Notes: generated by a model not told the origin, from the letters alone. DNA of 38,738 bases from Chryseobacterium taeanense (GCF_900099685.1 NZ_FNDW01000017.1:1-38738), one strand, 5' to 3'; shown: positions 1 to 7,328, numbered from the stretch's first letter. Translations and numbers: made by a program.

Positions 1-183
1 ATTGAAACCATAAATGACGAACTGAAAAATCATTGTCAGGTTGAGCACACCAGACACCGAAGTGTGAACAATTTTATAATAAATATTTTGGGAGGACTAA
101 CAGCATATTGTTTCTTTCCAAAGAAACCGTCACTCAACTTGAAAAAGGTAAATGACGGTCAACTATTTTTAAAATTTGCTTAA
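1..183 (+). CDS. IS982-family transposase, C-terminal fragment (cut by window edge)
   Basis: Frame 1 is open from the first base to a TAA at 181-183 and encodes the last 60 residues of a transposase. The segment reads IETINDELKNHCQVEHTRHR, continues with the NNFIINILGGLTAYCF block, and ends in KKPSLNL plus a short tail. This is the typical C-terminus of IS982-family DDE transposases, which move a short element by cut and paste. The N-terminal half and the catalytic residues are outside the window. The stop codon lies directly against the right terminal inverted repeat, as expected for an IS in which the gene fills the element. The element has inserted into an rhs gene whose remnant follows on the minus strand. 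A second copy in the same orientation begins near 38551. Family assignment is by recognition of the conserved C-terminal block. Confidence 0.85.
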   Translation: METINDELKNHCQVEHTRHRSVNNFIINILGGLTAYCFFPKKPSLNLKKVNDGQLFLKFA

Positions 184-184
184 A

Positions 185-199
185 CCGAACTCAGGTTAT
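185..199. repeat. IS982 right terminal inverted repeat
   Basis: The sequence CCGAACTCAGGTTAT is the exact reverse complement of ATAACCTGAGTTCGG at 38551-38565, which precedes the transposase start at the other end of the window. The repeat begins one base after the transposase stop codon. The first base of the disrupted rhs gene should lie at about 200. The target-site duplication cannot be read because the other end of this copy is outside the window. Confidence 0.85.
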
Positions 200-941
200 T
201 TAAAGACTTTTTTATTTTAGTTCCATCCGCTCTGTAAAGATAATCGACCTTATAGCTGGATCTCCCACTTGAATTTGTAACCACCGAGGGAAGATTAAGA
301 TAATTATAAGTAATTGCAGTGATTCCTTTATCCGGGTGAATTGTCATATTACCATTCAAATCATAGCTAATGGTGTTTTGCAGAGCATTATATCCTGATG
401 GATTATTAACAACCCCCACAGGAAGGGTAATCTTATCCAGCCGATTGCCTGTATAATTGTAAATCAGATCATCAATCTTTTCTGCGGTGGTTCCGGTACT
501 GGGTGCTGAAAATCTTTTCAGGGTACTGATATTTCCGTTTATATCATAGCTAAGGATCTCACTAAAGTAATCATTAGCAGAGACTGATGATCCCGGCTGT
601 GAATATACCCTCTGCAAAAGTCTGTTGAGCCCGTCATACTGATAAGAATATCTGCGTTTGGTGCCGTTTGGTACTGTCCCCGTCATCCAGTCGACCTCCG
701 CAATATTCCCATTGAATCGGGCTGGGGCATTACTTGGGTTTTCAGGATTGTTATATTTTATTTCATAGCCGAATAGTTTACCGTTAAGATTCGCAGGATC
801 ATTAATCTTCGTCATCCACCCTCTGATATTGTAGCTATAACTGATATCCTGAAGCGGCGTGGAAGAAGATACTCCCCCACTTTCTTCCCTGAAAGTTGGG
901 AAAGCTCGTTATAAGTGTTCTGCGCTAAATATTCCACAGGA
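200..941 (-). pseudogene. Rhs/YD-repeat gene remnant, frameshifted and interrupted by IS982
   Basis: This minus-strand fragment is homologous to the middle of the full-length Rhs protein at 7334-10888. It contains TKINDPANLNGKLFGYEIKY, YTGNRLDKI and LYRADGTKIKK. It is broken in three ways. The 5' end is missing: homology starts abruptly near 941 at the codons for NPVEYLAQN. One base is lost in a C run (five C at 874-878, against six at 9291-9296 in the intact copy), which shifts the frame. The 3' end is cut by IS982, so the reading frame runs into the IS terminus and stops at its TAA. Its middle, from MTGTVPNG onward, follows the orphan lineage of 3404-5095 rather than the full-length gene. 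It looks like a decaying orphan module whose toxin tip lies beyond the IS or has been lost. Confidence 0.85.
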
Positions 942-970
942 TTAGCCAATTTGTAGAAAAAATTAACAAA

Positions 971-1017
971 GAAAAAATTTAAAGACTTCTTTAATAAAAA
1001 CGTTGCTGCGCTATAAA
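971..1017 (-). repeat. Rhs-module 3' tail repeat, copy 1
   Basis: About 47 bp that read almost the same as 5253-5300; shared words are aaatttaaag, cttctttaataaaaac and gctgc. Both copies lie immediately beyond the terminator hairpin of an orphan toxin/immunity module, on the side away from the immunity gene. They seem to mark a common 3' boundary of the modules at 1095-2375 and 5380-6825. No coding potential is seen. Confidence 0.7.
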
Positions 1018-1022
1018 TAAAT

Positions 1023-1047
1023 AACCCACCGCAAAAAACGGTGGGTT
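1023..1047 (-). terminator. Terminator after the JAB-toxin/NTF2-immunity module
   Basis: Perfect 9-bp stem AACCCACCG/CGGTGGGTT with a CAAAAAA loop. On the minus strand it is followed by a T-rich stretch, and T-rich sequence also flanks the other side, so it may act in both directions. Closely related hairpins with the same AACCCACCGC arm occur at 5304-5328 and 6833-6859, each after an immunity gene. Confidence 0.75.
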
Positions 1048-1094
1048 TATTTTTATCTGCTCAAAATCCGGAAACTTTGTGCGGCGGGAAGTTA

Positions 1095-1397
1095 TTATTC
1101 TCCGTGTGTATATTTAATAACTTTTCTTGTCTTTACATTTACTTCTGCGTAAGCTACACCAGTGATTTCGTCTTTTGGATAAGAGCCTTTAATGATATAT
1201 ATGCTATCATTCTTCTTTTGTACTCTAAATGGTTTTTCTTTCTTTATTGTAGATTTTCCATAAACTTCGTTCCATTTGTTTTCTGCAAGAATTAAAGCAA
1301 TGTTTTCATCAGAACCTGTAATCTCACTAGGTTTTGGTAATCTATTTTTAGAACATGATACTAAAATTACGCAGATGAAGTATAGAATATTTTTCAT
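1095..1397 (-). CDS. Putative NTF2-fold immunity lipoprotein
   Basis: A 100-aa lipoprotein starting MKNILYFICVILVSCSKN, with a lipobox ending in Cys-15. The mature part, with blocks like IALILAENKWNEVYGK, KPFRV and GVAYAEVNVKTRKVIKYTHG, resembles the NTF2-fold immunity proteins found beside bacterial polymorphic toxins (the group in which a 'W..IYGK' motif precedes a 'G.AYAEI' motif). Its ATG shares a base with the stop of the upstream toxin (TAATG), so the two are translationally coupled. That is the arrangement expected of a toxin/immunity pair. It probably sits in the inner or outer membrane facing the periplasm and neutralises the C-terminal domain of 1397-2140. A terminator follows. The immunity role rests on fold similarity and context. 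Confidence 0.65.
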   Translation of the reverse strand: MKNILYFICVILVSCSKNRLPKPSEITGSDENIALILAENKWNEVYGKSTIKKEKPFRVQKKNDSIYIIKGSYPKDEITGVAYAEVNVKTRKVIKYTHGE

Positions 1398-2140
1398 TAT
1401 CTATGGTATTTTTGAGGTTGGTCTATTAATATTATTTCCATTCTTTTTTCATTTTTTATTGATTTTAAAATGTTATCATATTTTGGTTCAGTAGGATTAG
1501 GATAACGTTTTGGAGTTGGTCTTGGTCCATCTCCTTCTGATGGTAAAGGTGACATTTCTGGATCAATTGTATTTTGTCTATTTTTTGATTTTGGATCACT
1601 AGGCATATCATAATTTAAAGTATAAGCTTTGCTTGTATTTACATCGAAATATTCTAACACTCCTCCAGGAGTAACTAAATAAGCACCTAATTTTTGTTCT
1701 TCAGCATACCCAATATCACCGCCTTGTTTACCAACCTCTCCTGAAAAATTTTCATCGTCGTATTCGGGATCATCGTTCCCATGGGTATGAATGTAAGCAA
1801 CAATTTTCCCACCTTTAGGGGTATACTTGTTAAGTTTGTTTTTTGGAATACCGTGTTGATTCCCTTTAGCGGGAGTATTATAAGCATAATACGTTTTATT
1901 ATCTACATCTATAGAGTAAATGAATGCTGAATATTCTCGTTTATTAAGAATTGATTTTCCATTGTATTGTTTCCCAAAATTTCTTGCGGCTTTATCTTGT
2001 GTTCCAAATAATACATGTGGCTCTAATCCTTCTATTTCACAGGCATCAATAACTCGATTTCCACTAAAAACGTAAGGAGACCACGTTGGGTACTCTTCTG
2101 TAAGTGGATCTATATTGAAAAATCTTCCTACATCAGGCAT
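1397..2140 (-). CDS. Orphan Rhs C-terminal toxin, JAB/DUF4329-like predicted metallopeptidase
   Basis: The open frame starts at the ATG of the Rhs-core motif MPDVGRFFNIDPL and runs 247 aa. After a short core remnant (residues about 1-40, ending EIEGLEP) comes a new domain. It has the block AARNFGKQYNGKSI, then REYSAFIYSI, then a metal-binding-like signature: HTHG at about residue 117, followed by FSGEVGKQGGDIGYAEEQ and YLVTPGG. The HxH plus downstream S and D match the JAB/MPN metallopeptidase layout seen in DUF4329-type and JAB-like polymorphic toxins. The tail is proline-rich. The Rhs sequence upstream is a broken core with a nonsense codon (2141-2375), so this frame has no signal peptide or natural start. 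It is probably a silent module kept as a recombination donor. It overlaps its immunity gene by one base. A peptidase or isopeptidase activity is inferred only. Confidence 0.65.
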   Translation of the reverse strand: MPDVGRFFNIDPLTEEYPTWSPYVFSGNRVIDACEIEGLEPHVLFGTQDKAARNFGKQYNGKSILNKREYSAFIYSIDVDNKTYYAYNTPAKGNQHGIPKNKLNKYTPKGGKIVAYIHTHGNDDPEYDDENFSGEVGKQGGDIGYAEEQKLGAYLVTPGGVLEYFDVNTSKAYTLNYDMPSDPKSKNRQNTIDPEMSPLPSEGDGPRPTPKRYPNPTEPKYDNILKSIKNEKRMEIILIDQPQKYHR

Positions 2141-2375
2141 ATAATTTCTCCATTTAAAACTATACCAGCCTGTCTCTGTTTGTAATTCTTGTCCTTGGTA
2201 CTTTTACTGATAAGCAGAATTTCCAGCCAACGCATTGTATCCTTCATGCTTCAACCCAAAAGGATAATAATTGTTTTCTTCAAGAACTTTTATGCTGCTG
2301 CCATTATTGAAATAACTCAAACGTACATTTCCTAAATGATCTACATAGTCGTAAATATACTTATTGTTGTGAGAC
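2141..2375 (-). pseudogene. Truncated Rhs core leader with nonsense codon
   Basis: Reading on the minus strand, this stretch encodes NKYIYDYVDHLGNVRLSYFN, then VLEENNYYPFG and HEGYNALAGNSAYQ, and continues in frame into the toxin at 1397-2140. A TAA at 2204-2206 replaces a tyrosine codon that is TAT in the nearly identical copy at 4227-4458, so the core is interrupted. Homology starts at about 2366-2375, only about 20 bp after the stop of the upstream gene at 2390. This is the same point at which the module at 5767-6825 begins. Confidence 0.8.
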
Positions 2376-2389
2376 GGATTCTTAGATGT

Positions 2390-2938
2390 TTAATTGTCTA
2401 CATAACATTTTTCATCTATAACTTTTTCATAGATAATCGTTCTTTTATTACTGAAAACAGGAGTGATATTTTTCACATTCCAACCATTATTAATATTGAG
2501 TAAATTCTTATCAATATTAGATATTAATTGATACCATCCTACAACATCATCATTAAATTTATATTCTTTTTCATCAGTATATATCTCAATAAATGAGATG
2601 GTATTTTCATAGAAAGTCACATCATAAAAAATTATTTTACTTATTTCTTTCCATTCAATAAATTCATTTATCTCATTTTGACTTATGAAAAATCCTTTTT
2701 TTGAAAATTTAAAAATTCCATTAGCTGAAAAATATTGATTGGTTTCATCATAACTTCTAAATGGACTTTTCTGAAAGATATTCCACATATCAATTTGTCT
2801 AAAAAGAAGAGCAATAAAAATAGTGGCAAATAAATAAAACAATACCCATGAGGTTAGATTATCTAACTTAATAATAAGAATAAAAAAAATTATTAACAAT
2901 AATAAACTTAATAATAATATTTTACTAATTTTCTTCAA
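2390..2938 (-). CDS. Small two-helix membrane protein, possible second immunity protein
   Basis: A 182-aa protein with two strongly hydrophobic segments near the N-terminus (about residues 7-25 and 29-46), followed by a mostly charged soluble domain of about 130 residues rich in aromatic and acidic residues. No family is recognised. It lies 13 bp downstream of the lipoprotein at 2952-3404 and just before the next Rhs remnant, in the immunity position of the module headed by 3404-5095. A membrane-anchored immunity protein is plausible; a passenger gene left by an earlier module exchange is equally possible. The region is markedly more AT-rich than the flanking Rhs core, as is common for toxin/immunity cargo. 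Confidence 0.5.
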   Translation of the reverse strand: MKKISKILLLSLLLLIIFFILIIKLDNLTSWVLFYLFATIFIALLFRQIDMWNIFQKSPFRSYDETNQYFSANGIFKFSKKGFFISQNEINEFIEWKEISKIIFYDVTFYENTISFIEIYTDEKEYKFNDDVVGWYQLISNIDKNLLNINNGWNVKNITPVFSNKRTIIYEKVIDEKCYVDN

Positions 2939-2951
2939 TTAAATCTATTTG

Positions 2952-3404
2952 TTATTGAACCCAACCTATATGGTTTTGTAGAATTGTACGATTAAAAATC
3001 TTATTATATCCAACAGGTTTATAAAACATAAAAGTTATAATTAAAGGTTTTTTCAGACAATTACTGTCATTCTCTTTCTTAATAATATACTGAACATATT
3101 TCTGCTTGTTTTGAGAAAACATAACAACAGTATCTTTAACTCTAATATTTTTCAATAAAATATCATTAGGATTTATTTTATCATAATTTTTATGAAGGAA
3201 ATAAATGTCACTTTGAACACCTCCTTTATAATTCTCTACATCTTCAAAAAGATTCAGACATTCTTCTACTTTATTTTCCTTAACTGCTTTCCAATATTTT
3301 GTAACAGTATCTTTAATTTGTTCTTCATCTTTTTTCTTCTGATTTACACAACAGTTAATATTTAATAGGAATAATATTCCCAGAATGTAATTAATTACTT
3401 TCAT
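2952..3404 (-). CDS. Putative immunity lipoprotein, NTF2/SnoaL-like
   Basis: A 150-aa protein with a lipoprotein signal (MKVINYILGILFLLNINCC). The mature part opens with KDTVTKYWKAVKENKVEECL, an amphipathic helix pattern typical of NTF2/SnoaL-like folds, followed by predicted beta-rich sequence. It overlaps the stop of the Rhs toxin at 3404-5095 by one base (TAATG), which implies translational coupling. It is therefore the best candidate immunity protein for that unrecognised toxin. It would act in the periplasm or at the membrane. The NTF2-like call comes from sequence pattern only; the immunity role is inferred from position. Confidence 0.55.
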   Translation of the reverse strand: MKVINYILGILFLLNINCCVNQKKKDEEQIKDTVTKYWKAVKENKVEECLNLFEDVENYKGGVQSDIYFLHKNYDKINPNDILLKNIRVKDTVVMFSQNKQKYVQYIIKKENDSNCLKKPLIITFMFYKPVGYNKIFNRTILQNHIGWVQ

Positions 3405-5095
3405 TATTGTGGTATTTTTCTACTTTTTGTTGTTAGTTGTTCATCAAGTGACTGAATAGGAATACCATTAGTTTTCATAATCTCTGTCCCGTTTTGGATG
3501 ATTAAAGAATTTGGCATTAATCCTGCGTCTGGGTTAGGTAGCGTTCCGTCAAATATATAGTTTATTACATCATTTTTTGTCTGCTGATTCATTTCAATTC
3601 CACTTGAATTTACTAAACTAATAGCTTTATCCATATTGACAGCCTGATCTGTTATTGCATTTATGTCCTTTGTTGCCTGCACATAATCGTTTGTACTTTT
3701 AATAGCATCAGGAATACTCATACCCAATTTTACCAGTTTAACAATCTCTTTTATCCCACTACTTGCTGAACTTGCTTGATCAGCCCGGTATTGCTTAATA
3801 TTCCACATTTCAGCACCTGTTTTTGTGGTTTTAAAGCTCTGCCGAACTTTGGTCGATATTTTATCCCTCGTGTTCTGCATCTGTACAGCATCGGGTACAG
3901 GTCCGTCATATTTATAAGAATCAAGCCTTAGACCTGTTGACCCAGTAGTAATTCTGGCTCCATTAGGATTGTAACCACTTGTCGTTAATCCGATATCTCC
4001 TGCTGTAAATGTAGGATGTCCATTACTATCTCTTTGAGAAGCAGGAGCTCTCTTTACTTTCATAGCATTACCGTGAATTGCAAAAAATCCTGTATGAATC
4101 TTCAGTAATTCCAAACCTTCCAATTCAACGCCCATTCCTAACTTATTCTCTTGGAAAGCATAAGTTGAATTATAAGGGTACTTTTCAGCCAAAGGATCCA
4201 CATTAAAAAACCTTCCCAGATCAGGCATATAATTTCTCCACTTAAAGCTATACCAGCCTGTCTCTGTTTGTAATTCTTGTCCTTGGTACTTATACTGATA
4301 AGCAGAATTTCCAGCCAATGCATTATACCCTTCATGCTTCAAGCCAAAAGGATAATAATTATTTTCCTCAAGAACTTCTACGCTGCTGCCATTATTGAAA
4401 TAACTCAACCTTGTATTTCCCAAATGGTCAACATAATTGTAAATATACTTATTTTTCACAAAATCAAAATAACCCTCCGACGTTGGGACAAATTGGAGTT
4501 CTGCTGCCGGTGGCGGACAGTCTAAACATCCAAAAAAAGTATCACTTTTAAGATACTGGAATCCGTCCAGATAATCCGTTGTTACAGATGTAACAAGATT
4601 AGTTGACAATTTTCTTATTTTAGTTCCATCAGCTCTGTAAAGATAATTGACCTTAGAAGTTACTTTTTGGCTTCCATTGGTAATTGAAATTAATGAAGGA
4701 AGGTTCAAATAATTATACGTAATTCCGCTAATCCCTTTATCCAGATGAATTTTTAGATTACCATTGAAATCGTATTCCATGTTGTTTTGCAGAGCATTAT
4801 ATCCTGATGGGTTATTAACAACTCCTACTGGCAGGGTAATCTTATCCAGTCGATTGCCTGTATAATTGTAAATCAGATCATCAATCTTTTCTGCGGTAGT
4901 TCCCGAACTTGGTGCTGAAAACCTTTTTAGTGTACTGATGTTTCCATTTAGATCATAGCTAAGGATCTCACTAAAGTAATCATTAGCAGAGACTGATGAT
5001 CCCGGCTGTGAATATACCCCCCGCAAAAGCCTGTTGAGCCCGTCATACTGATAAGAATACCTGCGTTTGGTGCCGTTTGGTACTGTCCCGGTCAT
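3404..5095 (-). CDS. Orphan Rhs protein with unrecognised C-terminal toxin domain
   Basis: 563 aa from an ATG at 5095; Rhs homology in the same frame extends further upstream to about 5205 without an obvious start or signal peptide, so the gene is 5'-truncated. Residues 1-180 hold YD repeats (YSYQYDGLNRLL, YNYTGNRLDKI, LYRADGTKIRK). The Rhs core follows (NNYYPFG, then YQGQELQTETGWYSFKWRNY and MPDLGRFFNVDPLAEKYP). At the usual toxin boundary the DPxG motif is replaced by ELEGLE. The remaining 220 or so residues (KIHTGFFAIHGNAMKVKRAP, FTAGDIGLTT, then a helical, Gln/Asn-rich end) match no toxin family that I recognise. Two small genes follow as immunity candidates. Upstream, 81 bp (5096-5176) are identical to the full-length Rhs gene. 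It is probably a silent donor module. Confidence 0.7.
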   Translation of the reverse strand: MTGTVPNGTKRRYSYQYDGLNRLLRGVYSQPGSSVSANDYFSEILSYDLNGNISTLKRFSAPSSGTTAEKIDDLIYNYTGNRLDKITLPVGVVNNPSGYNALQNNMEYDFNGNLKIHLDKGISGITYNYLNLPSLISITNGSQKVTSKVNYLYRADGTKIRKLSTNLVTSVTTDYLDGFQYLKSDTFFGCLDCPPPAAELQFVPTSEGYFDFVKNKYIYNYVDHLGNTRLSYFNNGSSVEVLEENNYYPFGLKHEGYNALAGNSAYQYKYQGQELQTETGWYSFKWRNYMPDLGRFFNVDPLAEKYPYNSTYAFQENKLGMGVELEGLELLKIHTGFFAIHGNAMKVKRAPASQRDSNGHPTFTAGDIGLTTSGYNPNGARITTGSTGLRLDSYKYDGPVPDAVQMQNTRDKISTKVRQSFKTTKTGAEMWNIKQYRADQASSASSGIKEIVKLVKLGMSIPDAIKSTNDYVQATKDINAITDQAVNMDKAISLVNSSGIEMNQQTKNDVINYIFDGTLPNPDAGLMPNSLIIQNGTEIMKTNGIPIQSLDEQLTTKSRKIPQ

Positions 5096-5252
5096 CCAGT
5101 CGATCTCGGCAATATTACCATTAAATCTTCCGGGAGCAATATTTGCATTTTCGGGATTATTGTATTTTATTTCATAGTCAAATAATTTACCGTTAAGGTT
5201 TTTTTGATGTGATATAAATAATGATAACTCGACTTGTTAAACAACTGATAAA

Positions 5253-5300
5253 GAGAAAATTTAAAGGCTTCTTTAATAAAAACTTAGCTGCATTATAAAA
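5253..5300 (-). repeat. Rhs-module 3' tail repeat, copy 2
   Basis: Counterpart of 971-1017, lying just beyond the terminator at 5304-5328. The region 5205-5380 otherwise contains only this tail, the hairpin and AT-rich spacer, with no gene. Confidence 0.7.
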
Positions 5301-5303
5301 CAA

Positions 5304-5328
5304 AAACCCACCGCAAGGCGGTGAGTTT
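5304..5328 (-). terminator. Terminator after the divergent type-44-like module
   Basis: Hairpin AAACCCACCGC-AA-GGCGGTGAGTTT. On the minus strand it is followed by TTTTTGTTTT. It lies about 50 bp after the stop of the immunity-like gene at 5380-5763. Confidence 0.75.
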
Positions 5329-5379
5329 GTTTACATAGTTCAAATTTAATAAATAAGCTGATTCATATTATTTAAGTTA

Positions 5380-5763
5380 TTAATTTTGAGTTTTTTTATT
5401 ATACTCTTTTTCTGTTATGAGGGTATCTTTTAAAACTTTTATTCCATTTATCTTGCTTTTATATTCGTATATTACATTAGAAGATGGTTTATAGCATTTT
5501 AGATACAGAGTATCTTTTCCTTTAAAATAAATATCAATCACAGAACCAAAATTTCCATGAAAAACAATGTCTTCTTTGTTATTTTTTTCTATAGCAACAT
5601 AGTTTGCAATATCTGATATTGTACTTATTTGAAAAAAAGTTGCTTTAAAATTTCCATTATCAATAGTCTTAACAATAAGCCTGTTTTTCTTTTCCTGCTC
5701 TGCTGTGTTTTCTTTCTTGCAACTAAATAAGCAAGCTAAAATCACAAAAAATAAAATTTTCAT
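5380..5763 (-). CDS. Putative immunity lipoprotein
   Basis: A 127-aa protein with the lipoprotein signal MKILFFVILACLFSCKKEN (Cys-15). The mature part is lysine-rich and looks like short beta strands (KATFFQI, DIVFHGNF, DTLYLKCYK). No family is recognised. It begins 3 bp after the stop of the Rhs toxin at 5767-6780 and is followed by a terminator, so toxin and lipoprotein form one module. An immunity role against that toxin is inferred from position, size and predicted localisation. Confidence 0.55.
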   Translation of the reverse strand: MKILFFVILACLFSCKKENTAEQEKKNRLIVKTIDNGNFKATFFQISTISDIANYVAIEKNNKEDIVFHGNFGSVIDIYFKGKDTLYLKCYKPSSNVIYEYKSKINGIKVLKDTLITEKEYNKKTQN

Positions 5764-5766
5764 TTC

Positions 5767-6780
5767 TTAATATTTTATATCTGTTCTGTAAGGGAATCTT
5801 CCATAATAGCCATGAAAAATATATGACCCTGAAAATGTATGTTCACCATAAAATGGCCAGCCTGAATTATATCCTGTAGCTCCTTTATTTTGGGATTGGT
5901 TGTAAGCCCCTACTCTTGGCATCACTTGATGATAAAAGGCATCTTTATCGATTCCCCAGTTAGATGCTTTAGAAGCAGCTTGCGCCATATTAGCACCAAA
6001 GATTTCATTACCAAGCCCCCTAATTGTAGTTAGTTTTCCATCTAACATAACCACACTTTCTGGACTAAAACCCTTAACACTTGCTTTGATATCAAATTTC
6101 TTCCCATTTCCTGAATTATCTCGTAGGTATGAAAGTGTATCATACCAACCCATCCCTTTCGTTTTCTGTCTAAATAAATTAAGGTAAATATTTTTGATAG
6201 CGTTACCATCCAAGTTTTTATATGCCTTTCCATCAATCTTCATATCGTAATTTGGATTTAAACTAAAGGTAGCATTAATATGTCCTTCAAATTCACCCGT
6301 GGTATTATTAGCCTGCATAAATTCTGTAGGTAGGTGTGTTTCAGCAATTTTTTGACTTGAGTTTATGTCATAATTGTCTTTTTCATCAGTAATATAAACT
6401 CCCGTATCCCCATCATTTTTAGCATTAACCACTGTGTAAGTTCCATCTTTATTATCTCTTACGCCAGTACTTTCTACTCCTCGTCCGTCAGTGTCTATAA
6501 AACTAATTGGATTGTTCATTGCGTAATTGTAAGGTGACCATCTACGATATTCTTCGCTCAACGGATCCACGAAACCCCATCTTCCAATATCCGGCATATA
6601 GAATCTTGCGCCATAATCATACATCCCGGTCTCCTGAAGTTCCTTCCCATTGTACTTATACTGATAAGCAGAGTTTCCAGCCAATGCATTATACCCTTCA
6701 TGCTTCAGCCCAAACGGATAATAATTGTTTTCCTCAAGAACTTCAACGCTGCTGCCATTGTTGAAATAACTTACACGCAC
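5767..6780 (-). CDS. Orphan Rhs core with divergent type-44-like C-terminal domain
   Basis: 337 aa from a GTG at 6780; in-frame Rhs homology runs on to about 6825 (KYIYNYADHLENVRVSYF) without a start codon, so this is a displaced C-terminal module. Residues about 1-38 (VLEENNYYPFGLKHEGYNAL) follow the orphan lineage. From YNGKELQETGMYDYGARFYM onward the core follows the full-length Rhs. The boundary reads FIDTDGRG, where the full-length protein has FIDPDGRG. The C-terminal 235 or so residues start with a linker almost identical to the full-length toxin (STGVRDNKDGTYTVVNAK) and then diverge, but keep counterparts of its FDIK and RGLGNEIFGANMAQA blocks, ending in GWPFYGEHTFSG. I read it as a remote relative of the type-44-like toxin. 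Its activity is unknown. Confidence 0.65.
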   Translation of the reverse strand: MRVSYFNNGSSVEVLEENNYYPFGLKHEGYNALAGNSAYQYKYNGKELQETGMYDYGARFYMPDIGRWGFVDPLSEEYRRWSPYNYAMNNPISFIDTDGRGVESTGVRDNKDGTYTVVNAKNDGDTGVYITDEKDNYDINSSQKIAETHLPTEFMQANNTTGEFEGHINATFSLNPNYDMKIDGKAYKNLDGNAIKNIYLNLFRQKTKGMGWYDTLSYLRDNSGNGKKFDIKASVKGFSPESVVMLDGKLTTIRGLGNEIFGANMAQAASKASNWGIDKDAFYHQVMPRVGAYNQSQNKGATGYNSGWPFYGEHTFSGSYIFHGYYGRFPYRTDIKY

Positions 6781-6832
6781 ATTTTCTAAATGGTCTGCAT
6801 AGTTGTAAATATACTTATTTTTACAAATTTGT

Positions 6833-6859
6833 AAAACCCACCGCTTTGCGATGGGTTTT
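6833..6859 (-). terminator. Terminator after the full-length Rhs/immunity unit
   Basis: Hairpin AAAACCCACCGC-TTT-GCGATGGGTTTT with one internal mismatch, placed directly after the stop codon of 6861-7328. On the minus strand it ends in GGGTTTTAC. It separates the expressed operon from the orphan module whose Rhs homology starts at about 6825. Confidence 0.75.
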
Positions 6860-6860
6860 G

Positions 6861-7328
6861 TTATCTTTGGGTTTCCCCAGTTTCATCAGAAGCATAACTT
6901 TCTAGTATATTTATACTTAATCGGACAACTCCTTTTTTATAATGAGAATAGTGTTCTTTTTTTTCTGTAAATAAACTATCATTTTTTTGTTTGTTATCCA
7001 AATAATTGTTTATCGTAAAGTCTGCTTTATTTGCATTATAAATTTTATCTTCAGTATTTCCGTAATATAACAAATGGTTAGATTTATTATTAAACCATAA
7101 AAAATCTACATATTCATTTTTATTTCTTGTTTCAATATAACTATCATCAGGCTTTGTTATCCCATAATATTTACCGGGTATTAGATAACAAGTTCCACCA
7201 TATCTTTTCCACATTGTAATGTATTCCCCATTGGTAGCTTTGAAAAAGGAACGGCTTTGATCATACCATATAAAAAGAATACATATAATGATGACCAAAA
7301 AAAGGAAAAATTTTAATATTTTTTTCAT
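6861..7328 (-). CDS. Membrane-anchored putative immunity protein for the full-length Rhs toxin
   Basis: A 155-aa protein with one N-terminal hydrophobic segment (about residues 5-23, FFLFLVIIICILFIWY) that could be an uncleaved signal anchor. The soluble part that follows is rich in Tyr, Asn and Lys (GTCYLIPGKYYGI, FLWFNNKSNHLLYYGN). No family is recognised. It starts 5 bp after the stop of the complete Rhs gene and ends at a terminator, closing the four-gene operon that begins at 16198. Position makes it the cognate immunity protein for the type-44-like toxin tip. A periplasm-facing topology would fit neutralising an incoming toxin, but this is inferred. Confidence 0.55.
   Translation of the reverse strand: MKKILKFFLFLVIIICILFIWYDQSRSFFKATNGEYITMWKRYGGTCYLIPGKYYGITKPDDSYIETRNKNEYVDFLWFNNKSNHLLYYGNTEDKIYNANKADFTINNYLDNKQKNDSLFTEKKEHYSHYKKGVVRLSINILESYASDETGETQR

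Noticed and set aside
1041..1494. Plus-strand open frames opposite the immunity gene
   Set aside because: They are hydrophobic shadows of the minus-strand lipoprotein and toxin genes and have no independent support.
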